NCBI RefSeq assembly: GCF_004795255.1
Contig: NZ_SSBQ01000002.1
Location: 105,001 to 169,000, forward strand
Direction: 5' to 3'
Source: Streptomyces sp. RKND-216
GTDB lineage: Bacteria; Actinomycetota; Actinomycetes; Streptomycetales; Streptomycetaceae
DNA: 64,000 nt
The notes under the pieces are model-generated. The model did no database searches, was not told the origin of the DNA, and saw only the letters and a list, made by a program, of their open reading frames with translations. This document shows, in pieces, positions 18,601 to 26,247 of this stretch; the stretch's first letter is position 1, and each line of letters opens with the position of its first letter. A program made the position numbers and the translations under genes.

Positions 18601-20251
18601 TGTCCCAGGCGGCGACGGCCTGCTTCTCGGCGTCGCTGGCGGCAAGGGCGGCGCGGGCGGGGTCGGCGTCGGGTGTGGAGTCGTCGAGCCAGCCTGCGCG
18701 TACGGCCTCGGTGGTCTCCTGCTCGACCTCGGCGAGGCGCTGACGGAGGTGGTCGCTCTCGCTACGGGCACGCTCGGCGGAGGTGGCGGCCGCGGTGGCG
18801 TCGCGGTGGGCGCGTTCACTCTGCTGCTGGAGCGTGGCGGAGCGCTCCTCGTGGGCCGCGGCGGACTCCTCGGACTCCTGGGCGGCGGCGTGCAGGGCCC
18901 GGACGAGGGCGGCCGCGGCGTCGGCGCGTGCGGCGAGGGCGGGAGCCGCGTCCCGTTCGGCGTCGCGGATGGCGGCGGCGACGCGGGTGACCCGGTCGGC
19001 GGCGGCGCGGTGCTGGAGCACGGTCTCGGCTGCCTGCCACGCGGCGTGCAGGGTACGGGCGTCGGCGAGTTCACGGCGTTGGGCTGCGGCGGCCCTTTCA
19101 CCCGCGGCGAGGGCGAGGGAGGCGTGCCGGTAGGCGAGCTCGGCGGCCACCAGGGACGCGCGGTGCCGGGAGCGTTCCGCGTCGGTGACGGCCGCCTCGG
19201 CAGTGCCGACCTGCTCGGCGAGTGCCGCGGCGTCGCCGCGCTCGACAGCGCTGCGGGCCTGCAGACGGCGGGCGAGGGTGCGGGCTCGGCGCTCGGCGCC
19301 GGCGTGCACGTCGCGCGCGCGCTGCCGTTCCGCGGAGGCGTCGGCGATGCGCTGGAGCAGATCCAGGGAGCCGGCGGTGAAGTCGCGTTCGGCGGTGAGC
19401 TCGGCGCGACGGCCCAGTTTGTGGGCGAACCCGTGCACGAGGTCGGCCAGCCCGTCGGTGTCGCGGGTGTCGGTGACGGCACGCAGCAGCAGGTCGGTGA
19501 AGTCGGAGTCGTTCTTGACGGCGAAGAGTCCGGCGGCCTCGCCCTCGTCGGCGTTCATCTCGCGCTGATAGCGGAAGAGTTCGGGGTCGAGGCCGAGCGA
19601 GGTGAGGTGCTCGTTCCAGCGTTCGTGGATCTCCTCCCAGTGGACGTCGAGGTTGGGGTAGGCCTTGCCGGTCTCGGTGAGGACGTCGCGGAAGCCCTTC
19701 ATGGTCCGGCGACGGCCCCGGGCGGTGGAGGCGCCCTCGCGTGCGGGGCGCATGGCGGAGGACTCGGCGACCGGGAGGGAGTCGAGGCTCATGCCGGGAC
19801 CGGGGCGGAAGGAGTACCAGGCCTCGGCGAACTTCCGCGGGTCGCCGGAGACCTGGCGGCCGCGCCATTCGCTGGCCTTGCCGACGACGACGGTCTCGCC
19901 CGTGCGGGTGTGCTGCCATTCCAGGGCGACGTGGCCGCAGTCGTCGGCGAGGAGGAACTTGCGGAGCACGCCGGAGCTGGCGCCTCCGAGGGTGTTGCGA
20001 TGGCCCGGCAGCATGACCGAGAAGATCAGTTTGAGCAGGACCGACTTGCCGCCGCCGTTCTCCAGGAAGAGCACGCCGGCGGGCGCCGGGCGGCGCGGCG
20101 GGCCGACCGGGTCGTCCTCGAAGAAGTCCGCCTGGGCCGGCGCCGGGGTGGGCACGGGCGCACCGACTCCGCGCAGGTCCAGGACGGTGTCGGCGTAGCG
20201 CGCACCAGCGGGACCGATGGAGTAGAGGCGGATCCGGGACAGCTCGTACAT
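15584..20251 (-). CDS. giant SMC/MukB-like coiled-coil ATPase
   Basis: 1555-residue ABC-type ATPase of the SMC/Rad50/MukB class. The N-terminal head carries a Walker A motif ENGGGKSVLL (residues 64-73) after RIRLYSIGPAGARY. Two long Ala/Glu/Arg-rich arms (about 270-680 and 810-1300) have coiled-coil character. Between them lies a compact, non-coiled segment (about 685-810, with LSALGDGGLLPPGADVTSTV and VDGVVITDPDSHARA) that fits a hinge. The C-terminal head has the signature FSGGQ (S1419) and Walker B LFLDNPIGRAN. In SMC proteins Walker B is followed by a catalytic Glu; here it is Asn1457. Together with the two upstream genes this fits a MukBEF/MksBEF/JetABC-like complex acting on DNA; the assignment is inferred from motifs and gene order. 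Overlaps the convergent gene by 47 nt. Confidence 0.85.
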   Translation of the reverse strand: MYELSRIRLYSIGPAGARYADTVLDLRGVGAPVPTPAPAQADFFEDDPVGPPRRPAPAGVLFLENGGGKSVLLKLIFSVMLPGHRNTLGGASSGVLRKFLLADDCGHVALEWQHTRTGETVVVGKASEWRGRQVSGDPRKFAEAWYSFRPGPGMSLDSLPVAESSAMRPAREGASTARGRRRTMKGFRDVLTETGKAYPNLDVHWEEIHERWNEHLTSLGLDPELFRYQREMNADEGEAAGLFAVKNDSDFTDLLLRAVTDTRDTDGLADLVHGFAHKLGRRAELTAERDFTAGSLDLLQRIADASAERQRARDVHAGAERRARTLARRLQARSAVERGDAAALAEQVGTAEAAVTDAERSRHRASLVAAELAYRHASLALAAGERAAAAQRRELADARTLHAAWQAAETVLQHRAAADRVTRVAAAIRDAERDAAPALAARADAAAALVRALHAAAQESEESAAAHEERSATLQQQSERAHRDATAAATSAERARSESDHLRQRLAEVEQETTEAVRAGWLDDSTPDADPARAALAASDAEKQAVAAWDTAREAARRAAEQARETAAEHARAELAAARAADAAENARAAHGAEERAAAALGTAQRLADLLGLPAAPADPAQTELPTQRGSRPDADPPAGTEGRNTPLTAEELDRNADTLAGLLDDALATAERQLFDLRTAAAEDSRMLSALGDGGLLPPGADVTSTVEFLGEHGIPALPGWRYLAQAVDPVDHAAVLAARPELVDGVVITDPDSHARAREVLAGASLLPRSAVAVGTAAALLAPTPSPHTADPDRDQVFLVPPNPAMHDERAADDERRHLRERAQRRDEEIRTRAARLGDDRALAARLASWRAGCPAGRLAELAGEAVRTREAADAARQHLERSATARKEAEENAAETAQAREETQERAQQARRSADALAGLAFRLRERAKWQARLRELADEAAEPEGVAADCLERARIADEDRRAAQRAADDAHRTARALRAERADIAGVPDDLDLAAAGPGSSLPALREAYRSASQLYEKVRVGTDLRAEQARAEGDESSALAALERLTNKVRNRAAQLLDGPEGADGPSRQSAAARAEAHVQLLETRASGASEQLGRLRGEAERLAPANGEAHTELPDARVPGDAEAAQSLLRAANAELAACDDALATARERHTELLRAHRAAEEATEAFDETSAMLRDLLRDPQHAETPPDEAPDPYPGSPSDARHSAAEARRSLRGCAADLSTAEQTVREAGDVLVRHANSARYEQVRTPARQQIRELPAAALPDHAAAWAEAFAPRLRVLTDELQQLERNRDGIVDRLRGLAESSLATLRSAQRLSRLPEGLGEWSGQEFLRIRFDDPDQATLTERLGEVIDEATRAAVAKNSDLRRDGMTLLLRGVRAALQPRGVSVEILKPDAVLRAERVPVGQMGDVFSGGQLLTAAIALYCTMAALRSNDRGRDRHRHAGTLFLDNPIGRANATYLLELQRAVADALGVQLLYTTGLFDTTALGEFPLVIRLRNDADLRAGLKYISVEEHLRPGLPRPQEEGEPVVHGEVTATRMFRRPAGDRD

Positions 20252-20287
20252 GGGTGTGCGGGGCTCTTCTCGGTCGGGTCGGGGAGG

Positions 20288-21184
20288 TCAGGAGTGGAAG
20301 GGGAGGCCGGCGTCGGCGGACAGTTCGAGGTCGTCGCCGTCGTCCGCAGGCACCAGCGAGGCACTGCCGTCGGAGACGGGGACGACGCCGAGTTCAAGGA
20401 GTTCGGCCATGGCGGCGCTGCCGGCCATGTCGCGGACCTGGAGCTGGTAGCGGGCGGTGGTGCGGTAGGTGCCGCCGGACTCGTCGCCGGTGCGCTGGAG
20501 GAAGCCGGAGTCGACGAGGAAGGTGACGGCCTTGGCGATGATGCCGGTGGTGGAACCGGCCAGGCGGCGGGCGTCCTTGGTGGCGCCGGTGGCGCTGCGG
20601 CGGGCGTAGACCCGCCAGGCGGCCTCCAGGCCGGGGGTGCCCGTGGCGGGGTCGGTGTTCTCGCCGGCCTCCGCGGCGCGTTCCTCGAGACGGCGGCACG
20701 CCTGCCGGACGAATGCGTCGACGCCGTTGACGGTGATCCGGCCGATGTAGCCGTCGTCGGCGAGGTCGTCGGGGCGGGGGAAAGCCATGGCCGCCACGGC
20801 GAGGTGCGCCAGCCCGTGCAGGAACCGGTCGCCCGCGTCGGCGGTGGCACGGCGGGCGTAGTCGCCCATGCGGACGGCGAACACCGAGTCCTCGGCCGCG
20901 GCAACGGCCATGCCGGCGCGGGTGGAGACCTCGAGGACGACCAGGCCGAGCCCGGTGGCGACCGCGTCGGCGAGGCGGGCGAACTGCGGCTCGTCGCGGT
21001 AGCGCCGCAGCAGTTCGGCGTACTCGGCGTCGCGGGCAGGCAGCAGCTTGGGATGCAGGCCGAAGGAGACGAGCCGTGCGGCGTCGGCGGCGTCGGCCGG
21101 GGTCACGGCCGCGGAGCGGGCTGCGTGCTCGTCTCTCTCGGGAGCGGCGGGCGGCGCCTCGTGGTGAGCGCCGTGGTCGGTCAC
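20288..21184 (-). CDS. KITE-like (MukE/MksE/JetB-type) subunit
   Basis: 298-residue protein encoded 36 nt before the SMC-like ATPase gene on the same strand. After a charged N-terminal stretch of about 40 residues, the sequence (LLPARDAEYAELLRRYRDEP, a long helical middle, then GIIAKAVTFLVDSGFLQRTG and TYRTTARYQLQVRDMAGS) has the winged-helix look of KITE subunits, which bridge kleisin and SMC heads. The function is inferred mainly from gene order and from the wing-like segment; sequence similarity to named families cannot be measured here. The GTG at 21184 has AGGAG about 10 nt upstream. Confidence 0.72.
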   Translation of the reverse strand: MTDHGAHHEAPPAAPERDEHAARSAAVTPADAADAARLVSFGLHPKLLPARDAEYAELLRRYRDEPQFARLADAVATGLGLVVLEVSTRAGMAVAAAEDSVFAVRMGDYARRATADAGDRFLHGLAHLAVAAMAFPRPDDLADDGYIGRITVNGVDAFVRQACRRLEERAAEAGENTDPATGTPGLEAAWRVYARRSATGATKDARRLAGSTTGIIAKAVTFLVDSGFLQRTGDESGGTYRTTARYQLQVRDMAGSAAMAELLELGVVPVSDGSASLVPADDGDDLELSADAGLPFHS

Positions 21185-21254
21185 GGGTGGTCAGCTCCTG
21201 TGATGGCTCGGCTGCGGCCGCGTGGTCGGTCGGGGTGCGGTCCGCGGTGAGGCG

Positions 21255-22778
21255 TCACGCCGCCTCCGTGCGGTCGGCGGTCATGCCGGCGGCGTCGAGG
21301 AGCGCGGTGCCCACGACGAGGTCGGCGCCGCCGAACTCGGGATCGTCCAGTTCCGTGCCGTCGTCGGCGGCGAACAGCAGGTGCTGCTCGCCCTGGCGGT
21401 AGGCGCTGCCGACCGGGGGGCTGGCGGCGTGCACCGCCAGCAGGGCGACGAGGTAGGGCAGTTCGGGGTCGCGGCGGCGCGCGTCGGCGAGCAGTCCGGA
21501 CAGCCGGCGGGGGGCGTCGGCGGGCAGGTCCAGAAGCTCCCAGGCGGCGGCGAACTGCTCCTCGCTGAAGCGGCTGTCGTCCGGGGTGGCGACGAGGTCC
21601 GGTTCGGGCATCTCGGCACCCAGGTGTTCGCGCGGCACGGGCGGGGTGAGCAGCAGGTCGGTGAGGTCGCCGAGGCGTACGGCGGCGGGGGTGCGCAGGC
21701 CGGTGCCGTGGGCGAACCAGGCGTCGGTGACCCGGGTGGCGGCCTCCAGCGGCAGGGGAAGGGCGGGGTGGAGGAGTTGGCCGTAGAGGTCGATCCCGGA
21801 GTGCGCGGCGGGCGGCGCGAAAGCCTGCCGGTCCTGCTCGGCGCGGAAGAGCGGCCCCGCCTCCAGCAGCCGGGACTGGAGCTGGGTGTGACGCCGGATG
21901 CAGTCCTTGACGATGTCGACGAGTTCGGCGGCGCGGCGCTTGTGGTCGGGTCCGCGTTCGGCGGCGGCCTCGTCGCGTACCCGGCGGATGTTGGTGAGGA
22001 TGGCGTTCTCGTGCCGGTAGCGGTCCGCGACGTGTTGCAGCGCCTCGGTGATCATGTCGGGCACGGTCTGCAGCCAGTCCACCGCGCGCACGTTCCGCCG
22101 GGTGGCCTCCAGCGTGCGGCGGAGGGTCTCGGCGTACTGGACGGTGCGGTAGCGGGCCTGTTCGGCGGCGAGTTGGGCGTCGGCGAGCCGGCCGCGGCTG
22201 ATGAGCACCTCGAGCTTGACCTCGGCGGCGATCTGCGCGCTGGTGACATCGGTGTCGAGCGCCCCGACGAGGACGTTGACGGCCTCATCGGTCGTGCGCA
22301 GGTAGACGGCGCCGCCCGGCCCGGGCACCTCCTCGACGAGCTTGAAGTCGTAGTCCCGGCGCACGTAGGTGCCGTCCGGGTCGAAGGTGCCGTAGGCGGT
22401 GCGGAAACCCCGGTCGACGCTGCCGACGTTGACGAGGTTCTCCAGGACCCAGCGGGCGACGCGCTCGTGCTCGGCGGCGGCGCGCCGGGGGGCCTGCGCG
22501 GCGACGCGGGGCAACAGCCGGGAAACGACCCGGTCGTGGTCGGCTCCGGTGTCGAAGTCCATGCTGAGGGTGACCAGATCGATGGCGGCGAGGGCGACTT
22601 CGGCCATGGCGTACGTGCCGTACTCGCCGGCCAGGTTGGCCTTCCGCACGTCGAGGTCGTGCAGCGGCGCGGTGCAGGCCAGCGCCCTCAGCCGGCGGGC
22701 CAGGCCCTCGTCGGCGGCGGGGCCGGGCGCTGGTGAGAGGCTGGGCGCGGAAGGGCCCGCCGGGGGGTGCTCGGTCAC
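21255..22778 (-). CDS. kleisin-like (MukF/MksF/JetA-type) subunit
   Basis: 507-residue, largely helical protein. A winged-helix-like N-terminal region (about 20-190, with YLRTTDEAVNVLVGALDTD) precedes long helices with AAEVKLEVLISRGRLADAQL and RRTLEATRRNVRAVDWLQ, then a C-terminal mixed region. This layout is that of MukF/JetA-type kleisins. It lies 70 nt upstream of the KITE-like gene. The GTG at 22778 was chosen over the longer frame (open to 23012) because a TAGGCT hexamer sits exactly seven nt before it, which predicts a leaderless transcript; the upstream part of the frame overlaps the end of the HEAT-type gene. Kleisin identity is an inference from architecture and neighbours. Confidence 0.75.
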   Translation of the reverse strand: MTEHPPAGPSAPSLSPAPGPAADEGLARRLRALACTAPLHDLDVRKANLAGEYGTYAMAEVALAAIDLVTLSMDFDTGADHDRVVSRLLPRVAAQAPRRAAAEHERVARWVLENLVNVGSVDRGFRTAYGTFDPDGTYVRRDYDFKLVEEVPGPGGAVYLRTTDEAVNVLVGALDTDVTSAQIAAEVKLEVLISRGRLADAQLAAEQARYRTVQYAETLRRTLEATRRNVRAVDWLQTVPDMITEALQHVADRYRHENAILTNIRRVRDEAAAERGPDHKRRAAELVDIVKDCIRRHTQLQSRLLEAGPLFRAEQDRQAFAPPAAHSGIDLYGQLLHPALPLPLEAATRVTDAWFAHGTGLRTPAAVRLGDLTDLLLTPPVPREHLGAEMPEPDLVATPDDSRFSEEQFAAAWELLDLPADAPRRLSGLLADARRRDPELPYLVALLAVHAASPPVGSAYRQGEQHLLFAADDGTELDDPEFGGADLVVGTALLDAAGMTADRTEAA

Positions 22779-22785
22779 GACGGAC

Positions 22786-22791
22786 AGCCTA
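22786..22791 (-). promoter_or_regulatory. -10 hexamer TAGGCT, predicted leaderless promoter of kleisin-like gene
   Basis: Seven nt separate this hexamer from the GTG at 22778, so transcription would start at the initiation codon. It would let the kleisin-KITE-SMC part be expressed apart from the HEAT-type gene. No clear -35 is seen. Confidence 0.5.
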
Positions 22792-22843
22792 CGGCGTGCA
22801 ACCGACAGCGACCGAAACGGCGCGTGGGCGGTCGGCCGGCGGG

Positions 22844-24301
22844 TCAGGACGTCCCGTCGGGCTCCAGCCGTCCGCGCACCGCGCTCTGCACACCGGCCTC
22901 CTCGGCCGGGTCGGTCGCCAGCCTCCGCAGCCGTTCGACGACCTGGGTGTCGCCGATGGTGGCGTGCCGGGCGGCGATCTCGCGGGTCGACTCCTCGCAG
23001 TCCCACAGGCATTCGACGGCGAAGCCGGCGGGGAAGGTCTCGTCGGTGGCGGCGAGGGCCTGTGCCGCGCGGCCGCGCAGCTGGGAGGAGGCGGTCTCCC
23101 GGTAGATGTGGCGCAGCACGGGTGCGGCGCAGCGGATGGTGAGGCGGCCGGCGCCGTCGACGAGCGGAGCCAGCGCGTCGGCGTCCGGCCCGAGGGTGCG
23201 CACGGTACGGCGGAGCGCGGCGAGGACGGTGTCGGCGTCCTGCGCGCCGCCGCGGCAGGCGAGCATGCGAGCGGCGACCGTGCCCAGGGCGTCGTCGCGC
23301 CGGGCGGCCCAGTGCCGGGCGCGGTCGAGGGCGGCGGCGCCGCGCATCCGGGAGAACGCGTCGAGTACGAAGGCGAGCAGGCCGGGCGGCGAGGCGGAGG
23401 GGGCGAGGGCGGCGGCTTCGTCGGCGGCCTCCTGCACCAGGTCGAGGGCGGCGGGGTCGTCGCGCTCGGCCAGGTGACGGATCGCCGCGGCGCGCGCGGC
23501 GTCCGGGCCGCTGCGGGCGGCGGCGAGCAGCTCGGGCCGGTCCTCAGGGGTGGCGACGGCAGCCAGGCAGCGCGCGGCGGCGGCCTCGCGGCGCGGGCCG
23601 GGCTCCTCCTGGGCCCAGGCGAGGACTTCGTGCACGCTCCAGCCGGGACGGGGTCCGCTGGTGCGCAGCTGCCGCTGCCACCGGTCGAAGGAACCGGCCT
23701 CGCGCACCCGGCGGAGGCGTTCGGCCTGGGCGGGGTGCGCGGGGTCTTCCTCCCACAGCCGCCAGGGGCGGGGTTCGAAGGCCTCGCGGGCGGCGGCGGC
23801 CAGTTCGGCTTCGCCGTCGGGGGTGCGCGGGAAACGGGCGAGGACGGCCGGGCCGAGGGGGCGGAGTCCGGCGTCGTCGTCCCGGACAGCGAGTTCGTCC
23901 AGCGCCCACTGCCAGTTGGCGCCGGAAACGGCGTACCGGCGCAGCAGGTGCAGGGCGTCGGCGTCACCGTAGGAGGCGAGGTGGCCGAGGACGGAGAGCG
24001 CCAGGCCGGTGCGCTCCTCCATGCCTTCGCCGGGAAGGCCGTCGTCGGGGTGGAAGAGGTGGGCCTCCACGGCGTCGAGGCCGGCGTCGAGTTCCGTGTG
24101 CAGCCGCGCGTAGTAGAGCGATCGGTGTTCGATCTGCCAGTCGCGCCGGGGGTCGTGGAGCACGCAGTGGGTGAGCGCGGCGAGCGCCTCCGCGCGCGGC
24201 GCCGCGAGGGCGTGCAGCGTCCCGTCGCCGCGGCCTCGCTGGAGGAGGCCGAGCAGCGTACCGCTGGGCGCTATGTCTGAATCGACGGGATCGACGTACA
24301 T
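22844..24301 (-). CDS. HEAT-repeat-like alpha-solenoid protein
   Basis: 485-residue Ala/Arg/Leu-rich protein made of paired amphipathic helices of about 30 residues, for example RREAAAARCLAAVATPEDRP then PDAARAAAIRHLAERDDP and RGRAAQALAATDETFP, the pattern of HEAT or PBS-lyase-type solenoids. No catalytic motif is visible. It is the first gene of the same-strand set HEAT, kleisin-like, KITE-like, SMC-like, 65 nt before the kleisin-like gene. Starts at 24301 (MYVDPVDSD) or 24313 (MLTPMYVD) are both possible; neither has a strong ribosome site. The frame is open to 24592, but that extension looks non-coding. Solenoid proteins bind kleisins in eukaryotic condensin and cohesin, so a structural role is conceivable but unproven. 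Confidence 0.75.
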   Translation of the reverse strand: MYVDPVDSDIAPSGTLLGLLQRGRGDGTLHALAAPRAEALAALTHCVLHDPRRDWQIEHRSLYYARLHTELDAGLDAVEAHLFHPDDGLPGEGMEERTGLALSVLGHLASYGDADALHLLRRYAVSGANWQWALDELAVRDDDAGLRPLGPAVLARFPRTPDGEAELAAAAREAFEPRPWRLWEEDPAHPAQAERLRRVREAGSFDRWQRQLRTSGPRPGWSVHEVLAWAQEEPGPRREAAAARCLAAVATPEDRPELLAAARSGPDAARAAAIRHLAERDDPAALDLVQEAADEAAALAPSASPPGLLAFVLDAFSRMRGAAALDRARHWAARRDDALGTVAARMLACRGGAQDADTVLAALRRTVRTLGPDADALAPLVDGAGRLTIRCAAPVLRHIYRETASSQLRGRAAQALAATDETFPAGFAVECLWDCEESTREIAARHATIGDTQVVERLRRLATDPAEEAGVQSAVRGRLEPDGTS

Positions 24302-24645
24302 GGGAGTCAGCATCCGGTGCGGGGTCTCGAGCTGGCAACGGGATTTCTCTTCGACCGGCAGTCTTGCCGTCGTCGGCGGTTCTACTCCTGCGCCTTCCCT
24401 TCCTGCGGCCCCGGGTCTCCCCCGTCCGGCGCCGCAGCCTACCCCCCGGGGCACCGGGAGGGCACGCGAGCCCGGGCGAAGGCACCCGGGGCGCGTTCCC
24501 CTGGGCGCAGAGCGGTCGGGAGCGAAAACGGAGGGCCGTCGACATATGCCGGAAGCACCACCGAATCGGGTGTCGCCGATTCCCTTACGCACAGTCGCCG
24601 GTTGTGCGAGAGTCGTGAGCGTCCCCCCTCTGCATCGGAGTGCCC
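24302..24645. other. divergent intergenic region, HEAT-type gene / PAS-SpoIIE gene
   Basis: No convincing gene lies in these 344 nt. The left part (24330-24400) is less GC-rich and may hold the minus-strand promoter. The middle is very GC-rich with several short hairpins. The right part contains an inverted repeat at 24588-24608 and the GGAG ribosome site of the plus-strand gene. Confidence 0.5.
24588..24608. promoter_or_regulatory. inverted repeat CGCACA-N9-TGTGCG
   Basis: Perfect 6-bp arms around a 9-nt spacer, 38 nt before the start of the PAS-SpoIIE gene. Size and position fit an operator or a leader hairpin; no regulator is identified. Confidence 0.35.
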
Positions 24646-26169
24646 ATGCCGTCCTCTTCCCCCGCGGACCCGCTGGAACCCGCCGGTGACGGCGGGCTCG
24701 AAGCCCTGATCACTCAGGCGGACCGCCTGCGCGGCCGTATAGACGCCCTGCGACGCGGCGGGCCCGACGGCGGCGGCGGAGACGCACCGGAGCGCCGTTG
24801 GCAGCAGGCGCTGTGGGAGCTGGCGGCGCACCAGGCGGACGACCTGGGCGGACAGCTCGCACAGCTCCGGGACGGCCTCGCCGACGCTCCCGGGGACTGC
24901 GACGATCCTGCGGACATCGGCGCCCCGGCCCGGCGAGGCGTGCCCGCCGTGCCCGCCCAGCCCGGCTCCGCGGCGTACGCGGCCCCCTCCGCGTCCGGGT
25001 CGGGCACGTCGCTGGTCAGGCAGGTGGGCAGCGCGGAGTGGGACCTGCTCACCGACGAAGTGAGCTGGTCGGAGGAGTTGTACCGGATCTTCGGACGCAC
25101 CGAGGCTGACGGTCCGCTCTCCCTGGACGAGCTGCCGTCCTGGGTGTGGACCGAGGACCGGGGGCCGCTGATGGCCGCCGTCACCGACTGCCTGGTGGAC
25201 GGCCGCCCTCTCGACGGCGAGTTCCGCGTCGTGCGGCCCGACGGCGGGGTGCGCACGGTGCACATGACCGGTGAGTCCGTGCTCGACGACGAGGGCGGCA
25301 CCGCCTCGATGTGGGCGGTGCTGCGCGACGTCAGCGCACTGCGCCGCTCCGAGCGGGCCGTGCGGGAGAGCCGCGATTCCGTGCGGCAGGAGCGCCTCGC
25401 CGAACGGACCGCGCGCCGACTCGCGGTGGAGTTGCAGCAGGCGGTCCTCCCGCCGTGGCGCGGCTCGCAGCGACTGCCGCTGCGCGGCGGTCCGGTGGGC
25501 ACGTTGGACCTGGCCGCGCACTACCTGCCGTCCGCAGAGGGCGCCCTGGTCGGCGGCGGCTGGTGCGACGCCCTCGAGATCTCCGACGGCGCCGCCGCGG
25601 GGGGCGCCGTGCTGCTCACCGTCGGCGACCTCACCGGGCACGGCGCGAGCGCCACGGCGGGCGTGGCACAGCTGGTGGGCGCGCTCCGCGGCATGTCACT
25701 CGCCGGCGTCCGGCCCGGCCCGCTGATGGGTCACCTCAACCGGATGCTGGACGCCGCCCCGCAGCCGGCGCTCGGCAGCGCGCTGTGCTGCCGCTACGAG
25801 GCCGCGACGCGCACCCTGGCCTGGTCGCAGTCCGGTCGCCCCGCTCCCCTGCTGCTCCGCGGCGGAGCGGGAGAGGTGTTGTCCCCAACGGACGGCGTCC
25901 TGCTGGGCGCCACGTACGGGGCGGCGTACGGGGAGCGGACCGAGCACCTCGAACCCGGCGACGTGCTGGTCCTGCACACCGAAGGGCTTGCTGCGCACGC
26001 CGGTACGACGGGGGTGCGCCCGGGACGCGCCACGGACCGGCTCCTCTCGATGGCCCCCCGCATCGCCTCCGCACGGAACGCCCAGGAGTGTCTGCGGGCC
26101 GTGGTGGAGGAGTTCGGCGGCCGGGACCGCGAGGACGACGCCTGCGTGCTGATCGCGCGGGTGCGGTGA
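24646..26169 (+). CDS. PAS-domain SpoIIE-type PP2C phosphatase
   Basis: 507-residue soluble signalling protein. Residues 1-115 are low-complexity with a helical segment; about 120-235 form a PAS fold (WDLLTDEVSWSEELYRIFGR, FRVVRPDGGVRTVHMTG, ending in a helical linker); about 265-507 form a SpoIIE/RsbU-type metal-dependent phosphatase with GGGWCDALEI, VGDLTGHGASATAGVAQL and the terminal DDACVLIARV, where aspartates bind metal. Such enzymes dephosphorylate anti-anti-sigma factors of the SpoIIAA type. The ATG at 24646 was preferred over the GTG at 24640 because GGAG is correctly spaced only for the ATG. An anti-sigma-like ATPase is encoded in the window at 54.7 kb, but no link is shown. Confidence 0.92.
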   Translation: MPSSSPADPLEPAGDGGLEALITQADRLRGRIDALRRGGPDGGGGDAPERRWQQALWELAAHQADDLGGQLAQLRDGLADAPGDCDDPADIGAPARRGVPAVPAQPGSAAYAAPSASGSGTSLVRQVGSAEWDLLTDEVSWSEELYRIFGRTEADGPLSLDELPSWVWTEDRGPLMAAVTDCLVDGRPLDGEFRVVRPDGGVRTVHMTGESVLDDEGGTASMWAVLRDVSALRRSERAVRESRDSVRQERLAERTARRLAVELQQAVLPPWRGSQRLPLRGGPVGTLDLAAHYLPSAEGALVGGGWCDALEISDGAAAGGAVLLTVGDLTGHGASATAGVAQLVGALRGMSLAGVRPGPLMGHLNRMLDAAPQPALGSALCCRYEAATRTLAWSQSGRPAPLLLRGGAGEVLSPTDGVLLGATYGAAYGERTEHLEPGDVLVLHTEGLAAHAGTTGVRPGRATDRLLSMAPRIASARNAQECLRAVVEEFGGRDREDDACVLIARVR

Positions 26170-26247
26170 CGGTGCGGGAGCAGCGGTCGCGAGAGCGGTG
26201 AGCGCGTGGCGGCACCTGACGGCGGCTTCCGGCGCCCGGGGAGCCGT

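Noticed and set aside
17000..19400. CRISPR-like or tandem DNA repeats inside the SMC-like gene
   Set aside because: The repetitiveness comes from Ala, Glu and Arg codons in coiled-coil arms; there is no constant repeat length or spacer structure.
16682..21250. 1522-residue open frame opposite the SMC-like gene
   Set aside because: It mirrors the real gene in a frame kept open by high GC content, has Gly/Val-rich biased composition, no ribosome site and no domain pattern.
22779..23012. N-terminal extension of the kleisin-like frame
   Set aside because: The extension is Arg-rich, overlaps the HEAT-type coding end and lies upstream of a precise leaderless signal at 22778.
15584..24301. Complete Wadjet plasmid-defence system
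   Set aside because: No JetD-type Toprim nuclease gene is present on either side, and the locus lies among housekeeping genes and not in an accessory island.
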